A stretch of 64,000 nt of DNA from Pseudomonadota bacterium (GTDB lineage: Bacteria > Pseudomonadota > Gammaproteobacteria > Xanthomonadales > Rhodanobacteraceae). The stretch lies in assembly GCA_029779475.1 (NCBI GenBank), contig JAKPAN010000150.1, positions 1 to 64,000 on the forward strand, in the 5' to 3' direction. Positions 45,092-56,264 of the stretch are shown piece by piece. The position numbers were made by a program, and so were the translations under genes. The stretch's first letter is position 1. The number at the start of each line of letters is the position of its first letter. Below the pieces are notes generated by a model. The model searched no databases, had not been told where the DNA came from, and saw only the letters and a list, made by a program, of their open reading frames with translations.

Positions 45092-45505
45092 ATGAATGCG
45101 TGGATTGGCCGTTTGGGCCTGCTTGCTGCCGGCTTCGGTTTGGGCGCGCTGGTCGCGAATCTTCCGGCGGTTGCGGCCAAAAGCGCTGATACGCAGGTCG
45201 ACCCGTCGCAGAAGCGTTTCATCGTTTCGATCGATGAAATCCGCAAGAACTTCGTGTTCGGAAAGGAATTTCGCGGTCGCTACGAAACGACGATCACGTT
45301 GTCGGATGGATCCTCGCGCCACGTGACGCTCACACCCATGCTGCGCGATGGCAAGCAGGTCGTCGCACTCGACGACAATGGCGGTCGCACGTACATGGGC
45401 TGGAATGGCACGACGACGAACGGACATCTGATGATTCAGGTCAACGACGTCGACACGCAGCTTGCGCTGGCGCGCGCGGCTGGTTTCGATTTCCCAGATC
45501 GCTGA
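45092..45505 (+). CDS. Exported protein of unknown function
   Basis: 137 residues; GGAGAAG precedes the ATG. The N-terminal signal sequence (LGLLAAGFGLGALVANLPAVAA) is probably cleaved after AVAA. The mature part (KRFIVSIDEIRKNFVFGKEF, TTITLSDGSSRHVTLTPM) suggests a small beta-rich domain. No family recognised. It converges with exbD 43 bases away. Confidence 0.62.
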   Translation: MNAWIGRLGLLAAGFGLGALVANLPAVAAKSADTQVDPSQKRFIVSIDEIRKNFVFGKEFRGRYETTITLSDGSSRHVTLTPMLRDGKQVVALDDNGGRTYMGWNGTTTNGHLMIQVNDVDTQLALARAAGFDFPDR

Positions 45506-45548
45506 GACGAGCGCCGCCGTCGTCTCGACCGCGGCGCCTGCGTCCCTG

Positions 45549-45953
45549 TCAGTCGGCGCCGGTTCCCTGGACGCGAATCGCGGCGAGTCCGCTGCGCTGC
45601 GCGATGGCGAGCGTGGAGGCAACCTTGTCGTAGCTCGTCTCGCGATCGGCGCGGATGTCGAGCGCAGGCGGTTGCGGGGAATGCGCCCACGTCTCCAATG
45701 TCGCGCCGAGTTGAGCGCGATTGATGGCGTTGCCGTCGAGGAAGAGTTCGCCGGTCGAAAGCACCGATAGCGTCGCCGTGCGCGACGGCGGCGCGGTTTC
45801 GTGGTCGCCGGCCAGCGGCACGCCGAGCTTCTTCATCGTCAGCGGCGCGGCGATCATGAGGATGACGACCAATGCGAGCAGCACGTCGATGAGCGGCGTG
45901 ACGTTGATTTCGGCCTGCTCGTTCGACGCGTGGAAGCGAAGGGTGGCGCTCAT
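45549..45953 (-). CDS. exbD: ExbD/TolR-type biopolymer transporter subunit (second copy)
   Basis: 134 residues. One N-terminal membrane helix carrying the essential Asp (VTPLIDVLLALVVILMIAAPL) and a periplasmic domain (LSVLSTGELFLDGNAINRAQL). GGGAGAA precedes the ATG. It is the last gene of the tonB cluster, separated from the other exbD by an intrinsic terminator, so it may be expressed at a lower level or from its own promoter. Confidence 0.9.
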   Translation of the reverse strand: MSATLRFHASNEQAEINVTPLIDVLLALVVILMIAAPLTMKKLGVPLAGDHETAPPSRTATLSVLSTGELFLDGNAINRAQLGATLETWAHSPQPPALDIRADRETSYDKVASTLAIAQRSGLAAIRVQGTGAD

Positions 45954-46037
45954 CGACGTTCTCCCGTGGTGGTGAACCCGCGCCACCAGCCTACGCCCGC
46001 GCCATAGATCGCACAACAAATGGCCCGCGCAAAGAAA

Positions 46038-46060
46038 AACGGCGCCACGAGGGCGCCGTT
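46038..46060 (-). terminator. Intrinsic terminator between the two exbD genes
   Basis: On the minus strand AACGGCGCC, a 5-base loop and GGCGCCGTT are followed by a T-rich run (GTTTTTCTTTG), 25 bases after the stop of the upstream exbD. It ends or attenuates the tonB-exbB-exbD transcript. Confidence 0.85.
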
Positions 46061-46084
46061 TGACTGTGCTGCCGATGACCGCGA

Positions 46085-46504
46085 TTACTGGTCGTTGCCG
46101 CCCGTGGTCATGAAGCCGAGCTTGACCATACCCGCGCTCTTGGCTTCCGCCATGACCGTGGCGATCTTCTGCCACTGCGTCGGCTTGTCGGCGCGGATCT
46201 GCAGCTCGGGCTGCGGACTCTTCTGCGCCGCGACGCGCAACTGCGCCTGCAGGATCGCGTCGGTGACCGGCTCGTCGTTCCAGAACAGGTCGCCGTTTTC
46301 CTTGATCGCGAGATCGATCGGCTCCGGCGGCGTGGTTTCCACCGTGTTCGGATTGGCCTGCGGCAGGTCGATCCGGATCTTGTGCGACATCAACGGCGCC
46401 GTGATCATGAAGATGATCAGCAGCACCAGCATCACGTCGACGAGCGGCGTGACGTTGATTTCCGCCATCGGGCCACCGCCCGAACCACCTGCGCTCATTG
46501 CCAT
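46085..46504 (-). CDS. exbD: ExbD/TolR-type biopolymer transporter subunit (first copy)
   Basis: 139 residues. The membrane helix NVTPLVDVMLVLLIIFMITA carries the proton-path Asp; the periplasmic part includes IRIDLPQANPN and LQIRADKPTQW. It forms the ExbB-ExbD motor that powers TonB. It starts 3 bases after the exbB stop. Confidence 0.92.
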   Translation of the reverse strand: MAMSAGGSGGGPMAEINVTPLVDVMLVLLIIFMITAPLMSHKIRIDLPQANPNTVETTPPEPIDLAIKENGDLFWNDEPVTDAILQAQLRVAAQKSPQPELQIRADKPTQWQKIATVMAEAKSAGMVKLGFMTTGGNDQ

Positions 46505-46507
46505 GGC

Positions 46508-47296
46508 TTACTTCCTCGCTGCGACCGGGGCGACGCCGGCTTCTACGCGCGAACCCGTCGCGAAGAAATCGTGCAGGTCATGCGCGAACTCGTCGAAACG
46601 AGCGTAGATGACGCGGTTCTGGCGCACGAAGAAGTTGTACGCGAGCACCGCGGGAATCGCGACGAACAGACCGAACGCGGTCATGATCAGCGCTTCACCG
46701 ACCGGGCCGGCGACGGCTTCCATCGAGGCGTTGCCCGACGCGGCGATCTTGATCAGCGCGTGGTAGATGCCCCACACGGTACCGAGCAGGCCGACGAACG
46801 GCGCGGACGAACCGACCGTGGCGAGCACCGTCATGCCGCCTTCGAGGCGCAGGCTTTCGCGGGCGACGGCCTGGCGCAGCGAGCGGTCGATGAACTCGGA
46901 GCGGTTGAGGGCTTCGACGAGGCGGCTGCCTTCGTTGCGCTGGTGGTGCGCGGCGGCCTGGGCGGCGTCGAGCGCGATCTTCGAGAACGGTTCGCCACGC
47001 GGCTGGTCCTCGAGGAAGCGCACGGCGTCCTGCGCCGAAGGCGTGTCCCAGAACGTACCGATCACTTTCTCCATGCGCGCGCGGATCATGCTGTTGCGCA
47101 GGAAGTTGGCGACGATGAAATAGATGGACGACAGCGACATCACGCAGAGCGTGATGAAGACGATCCAGCCCAGAGCGTCGAAGTTCTGGATGAGATCGTG
47201 GAAACCCATCTGGCTCATGGCCGCGGCGTTGCCGCCGCTGCCGGGAACGACAGCAGGCTGAGCCGCTGCGGGGGTCTGAGAGGCATCTTGCTGCAT
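46508..47296 (-). CDS. exbB: ExbB/TolQ/MotA-type proton channel subunit
   Basis: 262 residues. A Gln/Ala-rich N-terminus, then three membrane helices (LGWIVFITLCVMSLSSIYFIV; VLATVGSSAPFVGLLGTVWGI; GEALIMTAFGLFVAIPAVLAYN). GLLGTVWGIYHAL and EALIMTAFGLFVAIPAV are the family signature blocks. It works with ExbD and TonB to energise outer-membrane receptors. Ten bases separate it from tonB. Confidence 0.93.
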   Translation of the reverse strand: MQQDASQTPAAAQPAVVPGSGGNAAAMSQMGFHDLIQNFDALGWIVFITLCVMSLSSIYFIVANFLRNSMIRARMEKVIGTFWDTPSAQDAVRFLEDQPRGEPFSKIALDAAQAAAHHQRNEGSRLVEALNRSEFIDRSLRQAVARESLRLEGGMTVLATVGSSAPFVGLLGTVWGIYHALIKIAASGNASMEAVAGPVGEALIMTAFGLFVAIPAVLAYNFFVRQNRVIYARFDEFAHDLHDFFATGSRVEAGVAPVAARK

Positions 47297-47305
47297 GGCG
47301 CTACC

Positions 47306-47962
47306 TTATTCGGTCAAAGTGAAGTCAATCGGAACCAAAGCATAACCCTGTGCGGGCTTGCCACCCTTCGAACCCGGATTGAATTTCCAGGTCTTTACCG
47401 CATCGATTGCAGCCTGGTCGAGCAGACGCGATCCACTGGTCTTCTCGACGGTGACTTCCACCGGGCTTCCATCGACACCGACCAACACTTTCAGGATGAC
47501 CTTGCCAGTTTGGTGCTGACGCGCTGCCTGCGGCGGATACCGCGGCGGACGCATCTTACGGTAGCTGATGTTTTCGCTCGGCGCGATGTCCGCGGGCGGC
47601 GGCGGCGGCGCAGGCGGAGCCGGCGGCGGCGCGGGCACCGACATCGGCGTCTGCTCCTCCACGACCGGCGGTGCCGGCGGCGGCGGCGGCGCCTTCGGCG
47701 GCGGCTGCACCTTCTGGATCACCTTCGGCGGCGGCTTTTTCGGCGGCTCCGGCGGCGGTGGCGGCGGTGGCGGCGGCGGCGGCGGCGGTTCGATGAACTC
47801 GACCATCACCTTCTTGTCGACCGTCTTGTCTTTTGTCGGCGGCGGCGCGACGGGTGCCATCATCATCGCGAAGGCGAACGCATGCAGCGCGAACGCGCAC
47901 GTGAACGCGGTGACGCGCTGCCAACTGAAGCGGTTGCCGCCAGATTGGGAAGTATCTGCCAT
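47306..47962 (-). CDS. tonB: TonB energy transducer
   Basis: 218 residues. A single N-terminal anchor helix (RVTAFTCAFALHAFAFAMMMAP) with the conserved His, a periplasmic Pro/Lys/Glu-rich spacer with a run of 13 prolines, and a C-terminal TonB domain (RPPRYPPQAARQHQTGKVIL, VEKTSGSRLLDQAAIDAVK). It links ExbB-ExbD to TonB-dependent receptors. The ATG at 47962 has no strong ribosome site; an upstream frame extension is not credible. Confidence 0.93.
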   Translation of the reverse strand: MADTSQSGGNRFSWQRVTAFTCAFALHAFAFAMMMAPVAPPPTKDKTVDKKVMVEFIEPPPPPPPPPPPPPEPPKKPPPKVIQKVQPPPKAPPPPPAPPVVEEQTPMSVPAPPPAPPAPPPPPADIAPSENISYRKMRPPRYPPQAARQHQTGKVILKVLVGVDGSPVEVTVEKTSGSRLLDQAAIDAVKTWKFNPGSKGGKPAQGYALVPIDFTLTE

Positions 47963-48153
47963 CAGTATTGACCAACGAGATTGAGTCTGTGCGGCCGCCC
48001 CCGCGGCGCCCGGCTTCGGTCGCCGCGATGCCGAGGCGAAAAAACGCGAGTCCGACACGGTACAACACCGCGCACCAGTCCGACAAGCGGGTGGAGCGAC
48101 CTTTTTTGCGCAATTGGCGCCATGCCGCGGGCGTTGCGGTCATGTTTTTCTTT

Positions 48154-48185
48154 CGCGCGACACGTTCAACGCAACGTGTCGCGCG
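48154..48185. other. 13-bp hairpin between the TPR gene and tonB
   Basis: CGCGCGACACGTT (48154-48166) pairs exactly with 48173-48185 around a 6-base loop, 6 bases downstream of the TPR gene stop. No T-run follows on the minus strand, so it may be an mRNA 3'-end stabiliser or processing site. Confidence 0.6.
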
Positions 48186-48191
48186 ACGGGG

Positions 48192-49469
48192 TCATTTCTT
48201 CTTGGCTGCGTGCACCTTGACGCCGCTCTTGAGCGCCTTGAGGCGCTGCTCGGCCATCGCCTTCGCGCTCGGATAGCCCGCGGCCTTCTGCCAGTCCGCG
48301 CTCGCGGCGGCAGTCTGGCCGAGATCGTTCTCGGCATCGCCGCGCAGCAGGTAGGCCTCGCCTTCCTGACGCAGGCCGCCCTTGCCAATCGCACGACCGA
48401 TCGCGTCGACGGCACCCTTGGAGTCGCCCGCGTAGAACTTCAGGTAACCGAGCTGGTAATCGACGTTGCCGTCCTTCGCCAGCGGCGAGGCCTTGGTGTA
48501 ACCATCGACCGCGCAGGCGTCGTCTTCGGCCTGCATGCACAGGTCGCCTTCGAGTTTGTAGTTGTCGTAATTGCCCTGGACGATGTTCTTGGCGAAGCCT
48601 TCCTTGAGCGCCGCCGCACCGTCTTTCGGCTTGTCGGCCAGCGAATACAGTTTGGCAAGCTGCACGTAATCGTCGCTGGTGGTGACGAGGCCGTCGGTCT
48701 TCGCCTTGGTCATCACGGCCAGCGCCTGATCCGGCTTGTCGGCCTGGATGTAGATCTGCGCGAGCTGGTTGGTCATCTTCTTGTCGGTGGGATTCTTCTG
48801 CAGCTGCGCCTGCACGATCTTCGCGGCTTCGTCGTACTGGTTGAGCTCGAAGTAGCTGCCCATGAGGATCTGCGACCAGCTGTCATTGGGCTTGTCGCTC
48901 TTGGCGATCGCCTGCTTCATCGTGTCGATGGCTTGCTGGAATTGGTCGACGCGGTAATACGCGTTGGCCTTGAGCGCGAGCTCGTCGGCGGTCTGCATGC
49001 CCGTCTGCTTTTCCCAGTCGGCAAGCGTGGCCAGCGCGTCCTGGTATTTTTCGTTCTGCAGCTGGGTGTAGCCGAGCCGGTAGATGAGATCGAACTGCTG
49101 GTTGTTCGGCAGCGCGTCGAGTGCAATCGCCTGCTTGTATTCGCCGATGGCGTTGTCCGCCTTGTCGGCGTTCTCGTAGATGCCGCCGAGAAGCCGATGC
49201 GCGAACGCCTGCGCATAGGGGCTGGCCTTGCCGCCGGAGAGAACCTTCTCGACGTAGGTCTGCGCTTCGCTGTCCTTGCCGTCGTTGAGCAGGTCGGCCG
49301 CCTTGTTCAGCGCGGTCTGGTCGCCCGAGGACATCGACGCCTTGGGTTCGTGACGCGTGGCGTTGGGATATTTGTTCTCGTCCTTCTTCGCATCCTTGGC
49401 GAAGGTGCTCGCCGAGAAGGCGAAGCCAACGGCGCACAGCGCCACCAAAATCCCGTTCAAGCGTTTCAT
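48192..49469 (-). CDS. Exported TPR-repeat protein
   Basis: 425 residues with a signal peptide (LNGILVALCAVGFAFSASTFA). The rest is tetratricopeptide-like helices (EAQTYVEKVLSGG, NAIGEYKQAIALDALPN, QAIDTMKQAIAKSDKPND, DQALAVMTKAKT). The tail is Lys-rich. The ATG at 49469 follows GGGGTG. Lying directly upstream of tonB on the same strand, as I recall in other Xanthomonadales, it may act in the periplasm with the TonB system. A partner is not known. Confidence 0.82.
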   Translation of the reverse strand: MKRLNGILVALCAVGFAFSASTFAKDAKKDENKYPNATRHEPKASMSSGDQTALNKAADLLNDGKDSEAQTYVEKVLSGGKASPYAQAFAHRLLGGIYENADKADNAIGEYKQAIALDALPNNQQFDLIYRLGYTQLQNEKYQDALATLADWEKQTGMQTADELALKANAYYRVDQFQQAIDTMKQAIAKSDKPNDSWSQILMGSYFELNQYDEAAKIVQAQLQKNPTDKKMTNQLAQIYIQADKPDQALAVMTKAKTDGLVTTSDDYVQLAKLYSLADKPKDGAAALKEGFAKNIVQGNYDNYKLEGDLCMQAEDDACAVDGYTKASPLAKDGNVDYQLGYLKFYAGDSKGAVDAIGRAIGKGGLRQEGEAYLLRGDAENDLGQTAAASADWQKAAGYPSAKAMAEQRLKALKSGVKVHAAKKK

Positions 49470-49605
49470 GCCATCACCCCGTTCTACGAAAGCTGTCGTT
49501 GATAATAACCGTTGCGCGGTCGAGCGTAACGCCGTGCCTGCGACAGGCACAAGCATGCAGACGCGCGACGCGTGTTGCGACGCACAATACCGGTTTGTGC
49601 GCTAC

Positions 49606-52065
<2,460 letters not shown>

Positions 52066-52082
52066 TTATAGCAGCCGGCGCC

Positions 52083-53159
52083 TCAGGACTGCCGGCGAAC
52101 CCCGCCCTGTTCCACGTGGAACATCGTCACGGCGGTCGACACGCGGTCGTAGACGGCTGACCTTTCCGTCGCAGTCGCGAGGATTTGGGCGCCGCTGCGG
52201 CTCGCCACGTCGAAAACGCGGGCGAGATGCTCCCCGTCGATTTCCGACGCAATGTCGTCCAGGCACAGAACCGGCGCTTCGCCATGCCCTGCTTCATAGC
52301 AACGCGCCTGCGCCATGACCATCGCAAATGCGGCGAGCTTCTCCTGTCCGCGAGACAGATGCTCGCGCCGCAGTGCACGCTCGAACGCAAGCGACCAATC
52401 CGCGCGATGCGGTCCGCGGGTGCTGTGCCCGCGCTCACGGTCGCGGCCTTGCCGTGCGATCAATTCATCGAACAAGGGCTGGCCGGCCTCGTGCCCGGCG
52501 CTGAATTCCAGTCGCGGCGTACCGAGTTCGGGCAGCAGCTCCGCCAGCAAGGGTTCCGCAGCCACGGCCAACGCCGCGAAATAGCGTCGCCGCATCGCCG
52601 TCAGCGGTTCGCCTGAGCGCCCAAGTTCGAGACTCCACGGCTCGAGCTCGGCGTCGGATGCGCCCTGTCGCAGCAGCGCGTTGCGCTGCCGGAGCGCGCG
52701 CTGGTAACGCAGCCACGTCGTCAGGAAGTCATGTTCCACGTGGAACACGCCCCAGTCGAGGAAGCGGCGGCGCCCTTCCGAAGTGCCGCTGAGCAGATCG
52801 TGCGACCCCGGCTCGAAACACAGCACGGCGGCGTGCCGCATGAGGTCGCCGAGCGTGGTCGGATTCCCGCTGACGCGCGCTTCCACGCGACCGTTCTGGC
52901 GCGCGATGCCGAGCCCGCGCCGCATATCGACACTGCTGAATTCACCGTAGATCGAGAAACCCGCCTCACCTTCGCGCACGAGCGCGTCTCGGCTACCGGC
53001 GCGGAACGACCGCCCGTGCGAGAGCAGATAGGCTGCTTCGAGGATCGTCGTCTTGCCGGCGCCGTTGGCGCCGACGAGGAGGTTCCAGCCCGGCTCGAAG
53101 GCCAGGTCGAGCCGTTCGAACAGGCGCAGGCCTGCAATGCGCAGCGATGCGAGTTCCAC
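52083..53159 (-). CDS. recF: DNA replication and repair protein RecF
   Basis: 358 residues, GTG start. Walker A GANGAGKTT (near 32), signature LSRGQEKLAAFAMVMAQ and Walker B APVLCLDDIASEID are as in SMC-like RecF. It loads RecA at gaps through RecOR. Two parS-like palindromes lie within the gene and each encodes FHVE. It follows dnaN by 27 bases. Confidence 0.97.
   Translation of the reverse strand: MELASLRIAGLRLFERLDLAFEPGWNLLVGANGAGKTTILEAAYLLSHGRSFRAGSRDALVREGEAGFSIYGEFSSVDMRRGLGIARQNGRVEARVSGNPTTLGDLMRHAAVLCFEPGSHDLLSGTSEGRRRFLDWGVFHVEHDFLTTWLRYQRALRQRNALLRQGASDAELEPWSLELGRSGEPLTAMRRRYFAALAVAAEPLLAELLPELGTPRLEFSAGHEAGQPLFDELIARQGRDRERGHSTRGPHRADWSLAFERALRREHLSRGQEKLAAFAMVMAQARCYEAGHGEAPVLCLDDIASEIDGEHLARVFDVASRSGAQILATATERSAVYDRVSTAVTMFHVEQGGVRRQS
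52108..52123. other. parS-type centromere site, copy 1
   Basis: TGTTCCACGTGGAACA is a perfect 16-base palindrome agreeing with the general parS form TGTTnCACGTGnAACA bound by ParB. It lies in the 3' end of recF. Confidence 0.9.
52732..52747. other. parS-type centromere site, copy 2
   Basis: Identical 16-base palindrome TGTTCCACGTGGAACA, 624 bases from the first copy and inside recF. Clustered copies near oriC are the usual parS arrangement. Confidence 0.9.
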
Positions 53160-53186
53160 GTCCGCCCGCGCAGGCCGGCTGCGCCG

Positions 53187-54287
53187 TCAGAGGCGCAGCG
53201 GCATGACGACGTGACGCGTGTCGTCCGAATCCGGCTTGCGCAGCAGGCAGCTCGACTGACCATCACGCAGGCACAGCAGCACTTCGTCCGACTGGATCGC
53301 GCCGAGCGCGTCGAGCAGGTAATTCACGTTGAAGCCGACGTTGAGATCGCTTGCGCCGGTGCGCGCTTCGATCTCCTCGATCGCCTCTTCCTGTTCGGGG
53401 TTGTGCGCAATGATGCGCATCTTGTTCGGCGAGACTTCGAGCTTGACGCCGCGGTACTTCTCGTTGGACAGGATCGCCGCGCGCTGCAGCGCCGCGCGCA
53501 TGTCGTCGCGCTGCACGCGCACTTCCTTGTCGGCACCGATCGGAATCACCGCTTCGTAATCCGGGAACCGGCCGTCGATGAGCTTGGACGTGAAGGTCAC
53601 GCCCTCGCGGCGCACGCGCAAGTGGTTACGCGCGAATTCGAGTTCGATCGACGCGTCGCCGCCTTCGAACAGGCCCTGCAATTCATTGACGCCCTTGCGC
53701 GGCACGATGACCTGGCGCGGCGCGCTCACCTTGCCGTCGAGCTTGGCTTCCGCGAGCGCGAGACGGTGGCCGTCGGTCGCCACGCAGCGCAGGCCGTGTT
53801 CGCGCAGGTCGAGCAGCATGCCGTTGAGGTAATAGCGCACGTCCTGATGGGCCATCGCGAACGCGGTGCGGTCCATGAGTTCCTTGAGCGCAGCTTCCGG
53901 CAGAGCAACGCGTTCGACGAGTTCGATCGAGTCGATGGTCGGGAATTCCGTCGCCGGCAAGGTCGCTAGCGTGAAACGGCTGCGACCGGCCGTCAGCACG
54001 ACGCGTTCGCCGTTGCGTTCGAGTTTGATGCGGCAGCCGTCCGGCAGTGCGCGGCAGATGTCGAACAACTTGCGCGCGGGAACCGTCGTTTCGCCAGCGA
54101 CGAGGTCGTCGGCTTCGGTACGCGCCGACATTTCCACTTCGAGATCGGTGCCGGTCAGCGTGACGCCGCTGTCGTCGACCACGATGAGCAGATTGGCCAG
54201 TACCGGCAGCGTCTGGCGGCGTTCAACCACGCCCACGACATGTTGCAGCCGCTTGAGAAACGATTCCCTCTGGATGCTGAAGCGCAT
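53187..54287 (-). CDS. dnaN: DNA polymerase III beta sliding clamp
   Basis: 366 residues, three repeats of the clamp fold. MRFSIQRESFLKRLQHVVGV is the family N-terminus, and YYLNGMLLDL, VATDGHRLALAEA and the C-terminal TRHVVMPLRL the other signatures. The protein encircles DNA and tethers polymerase III. It is the second gene of the dnaA-dnaN-recF-gyrB group, downstream of the oriC-like intergenic region. Confidence 0.98.
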   Translation of the reverse strand: MRFSIQRESFLKRLQHVVGVVERRQTLPVLANLLIVVDDSGVTLTGTDLEVEMSARTEADDLVAGETTVPARKLFDICRALPDGCRIKLERNGERVVLTAGRSRFTLATLPATEFPTIDSIELVERVALPEAALKELMDRTAFAMAHQDVRYYLNGMLLDLREHGLRCVATDGHRLALAEAKLDGKVSAPRQVIVPRKGVNELQGLFEGGDASIELEFARNHLRVRREGVTFTSKLIDGRFPDYEAVIPIGADKEVRVQRDDMRAALQRAAILSNEKYRGVKLEVSPNKMRIIAHNPEQEEAIEEIEARTGASDLNVGFNVNYLLDALGAIQSDEVLLCLRDGQSSCLLRKPDSDDTRHVVMPLRL

Positions 54288-54500
54288 GGTCTGCCGTTCC
54301 TGTCTTTGGTTTTATTGTGGAGCATTGGTAGCTGTTGGCGCTGTGGACTTCTCGAAACGCGCAACAAATTTCTTTTTATTCAATAACTTGAAAGCGTTTT
54401 TCGGCGTGCGCCAATGGCCGGGATCGCTGTGTGCCATCTGTGGATAATTTTCGCTCACAAAGCTGTCCACAGCTTTCCCCTGTCTTTCGAACAGCCTTCC
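54288..54500. other. oriC-like region between dnaA and dnaN
   Basis: Holds a perfect DnaA box TGTGGATAA (54439-54447), a weaker one CTGTCCACA (54463-54471, 7 of 9) and an AT-rich stretch around 54358-54400 suited to unwinding, all next to dnaA. The rpmH-dnaA gap carries three more near-consensus boxes, so origin function may extend across both. Confidence 0.75.
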
Positions 54501-55814
54501 CTATTCGGTCAGCAGCCGCACGAGTTTTTCCCAGTCCTGGCGGAGTTTTCCATCGGTTTCGCGGAAATCGCGGATCGTGCGGCACGCATGCAATACCGTC
54601 GTGTGGTCGCGACCGCCGAAGGCGTCCCCGATTTCCGGCAAGCTGTGTTCGGTCAGCTCCTTGGCCAAGGTCATCGCCATCTGCCGCGGTCGCGCGATCG
54701 AGCGGCTGCGGCGCTTGGACAACAGGTCGGTGACGCGCATCTGGTAGTAGTCTGCCACGACCTTCTGGATGTTGGTGATGGTGATCGCCTGCGCGTGCAC
54801 GGTGAGCAGGTCGCGCAACGTTTCCTGCGCGAATTCCTGCGTGATCGGCCGGCCGACGAAGTGCGCGCGGGCGACCAGCGTGTTGAGCGCGCCTTCGAGG
54901 TCGCGCACGTTCGAGCGCATGCGCTTGGCGATGAGCACGGCGACGTCTTCGGGCAGTTCGACGCCCTTCGCCTGCGCCTTGGCCAGCACGATCGCGGCGC
55001 GCGTTTCGAAGTCGGGCGGTTCGATCGCGACCGACAATCCCCAGCCGAGGCGCGATTTCAGGCGCGGTTCGAGCTTGTCGACTTCCTTCGGATAACGGTC
55101 GCAAGTCAGGATGATCTGCTGCTTGCCTTCGAACAGCGCGTTGAAGGTATGGAAGAACTCTTCCTGCGTGGTGTCTTTCCCCGCGAAAAACTGGATGTCG
55201 TCGATGAGCAGCGCGTCGACCGAGCGGAAGCGGCGCTTGAACTCGTCCATGCTCTTCTGCTGCAGCGCGCGCACCATGCCGCTGACGAACTGTTCGGAAC
55301 GCAGGTAGAGAATCTTCACGTCCGGCTTGTTCGCGCGCATGAGGTTGCCCGCGGCGTGCATCAGATGCGTCTTGCCCAGGCCGGTGCCGCCGTACAGCAG
55401 CAACGGGTTGTAGGCGCGGCCCGGATTCTGCGCGACCTGCATCGCCGCGGCCTTGCCAAGCTGGTTGGACTTGCCCTCGACGAAGGTTTCGAACGTGTAG
55501 CTGGCGTCGATGTTGGCGTCGCTGGCGCGCTCGCCGCCGCGTGCGCGTTCGCCGACCTTGGTCGGGGTCGCCGCCGCGCGCGTGCCGAGGCGGATCTCGA
55601 CCGCCACCGGCGCGCCGGCATAATGCTCAAGCGTCTGCGTGATCGGTTCGAGGAAGCGCTCGCGCACGGTTTCCAGCGTGTACGGATTGGGCGCCCACAG
55701 CGTCAGCGCGCCGCCGTCCTCGCTGGCTTGCAGCGGGGCGAGATAGGTGTGGATGTCGTCGGCGCTGAACTGGGCTTCCAGCCGGGAAAGGCAGCGCTGC
55801 CAAAGGTCGCTCAT
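54501..55814 (-). CDS. dnaA: Chromosomal replication initiator DnaA
   Basis: 437 residues. N-terminal domain I ([20 protein letters not shown]), AAA+ domain with Walker [17 protein letters not shown] and Walker [14 protein letters not shown], and C-terminal DNA-binding domain IV with the signature [16 protein letters not shown]. It binds DnaA boxes at oriC. The ATG at 55814 gives the family start; an upstream frame extension has no match. Its promoter carries DnaA boxes, indicating autoregulation. Confidence 0.98.
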   Translation of the reverse strand: MSDLWQRCLSRLEAQFSADDIHTYLAPLQASEDGGALTLWAPNPYTLETVRERFLEPITQTLEHYAGAPVAVEIRLGTRAAATPTKVGERARGGERASDANIDASYTFETFVEGKSNQLGKAAAMQVAQNPGRAYNPLLLYGGTGLGKTHLMHAAGNLMRANKPDVKILYLRSEQFVSGMVRALQQKSMDEFKRRFRSVDALLIDDIQFFAGKDTTQEEFFHTFNALFEGKQQIILTCDRYPKEVDKLEPRLKSRLGWGLSVAIEPPDFETRAAIVLAKAQAKGVELPEDVAVLIAKRMRSNVRDLEGALNTLVARAHFVGRPITQEFAQETLRDLLTVHAQAITITNIQKVVADYYQMRVTDLLSKRRSRSIARPRQMAMTLAKELTEHSLPEIGDAFGGRDHTTVLHACRTIRDFRETDGKLRQDWEKLVRLLTE

Positions 55815-55871
55815 GTGGGTTCGGGAGTCCGGAAACGGAAGACAGGCGCGAACGCGCCGGTCGGATCGACC

Positions 55872-55901
55872 AGTATAGCGATGTGGAAAACCTGTGGAAA
55901 A
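55872..55901 (-). promoter_or_regulatory. dnaA promoter overlapped by two DnaA boxes
   Basis: Minus-strand -10 TATACT (55872-55877) and, 17 bases upstream, TTTCCA (55895-55900). TGTGGAAAA boxes at 55882-55890 and 55893-55901 (8 of 9 to consensus) cover the spacer and -35. A third, TTTTCCACA, lies at 56015-56023. Confidence 0.65.
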
Positions 55902-56110
55902 CGCTTGCGCACGCTGTGGGCTTTGCCGTATGCGCCTGCGCGGCGCCAAAGACGGCCGCGCATTTCCGGGCTCGCCAACCGGTTGTCCCGCGGCTCGGGG
56001 GAAAACCCTCCGCGTTTTCCACAGCACACAAACCGCTCCGGTGCGCTTGACGCGCCGCATCCAGAACCCTATGATTCGCGCCCTTTTTTGTCTACGCAGC
56101 AGCCACGACC

Positions 56111-56251
56111 ATGGCCACCAAGCGCACCTACCAGCCCAGCAACCTCAAGCGTGTCCGCGACCACGGTTTCCGTGCCCGCATGAAGACCCGCGGCGGCCGC
56201 AAGGTCATCAACGCCCGTCGTGCCAAGGGTCGCAAGCGTCTGGCTGTCTGA
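56111..56251 (+). CDS. rpmH: 50S ribosomal protein L34
   Basis: 46 residues, [20 protein letters not shown] onward, ending in GRKRLAV. Typical L34 ([27 protein letters not shown]). It diverges from dnaA and is followed 13 bases later by rnpA, the universal pairing. Confidence 0.97.
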   Translation: MATKRTYQPSNLKRVRDHGFRARMKTRGGRKVINARRAKGRKRLAV

Positions 56252-56264
56252 TCCGCGGCGCGTC

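Noticed and set aside
47568..47984. Glycine-rich plus-strand open frame opposite tonB
   Set aside because: It is the antisense of the TonB proline run and has no independent support.
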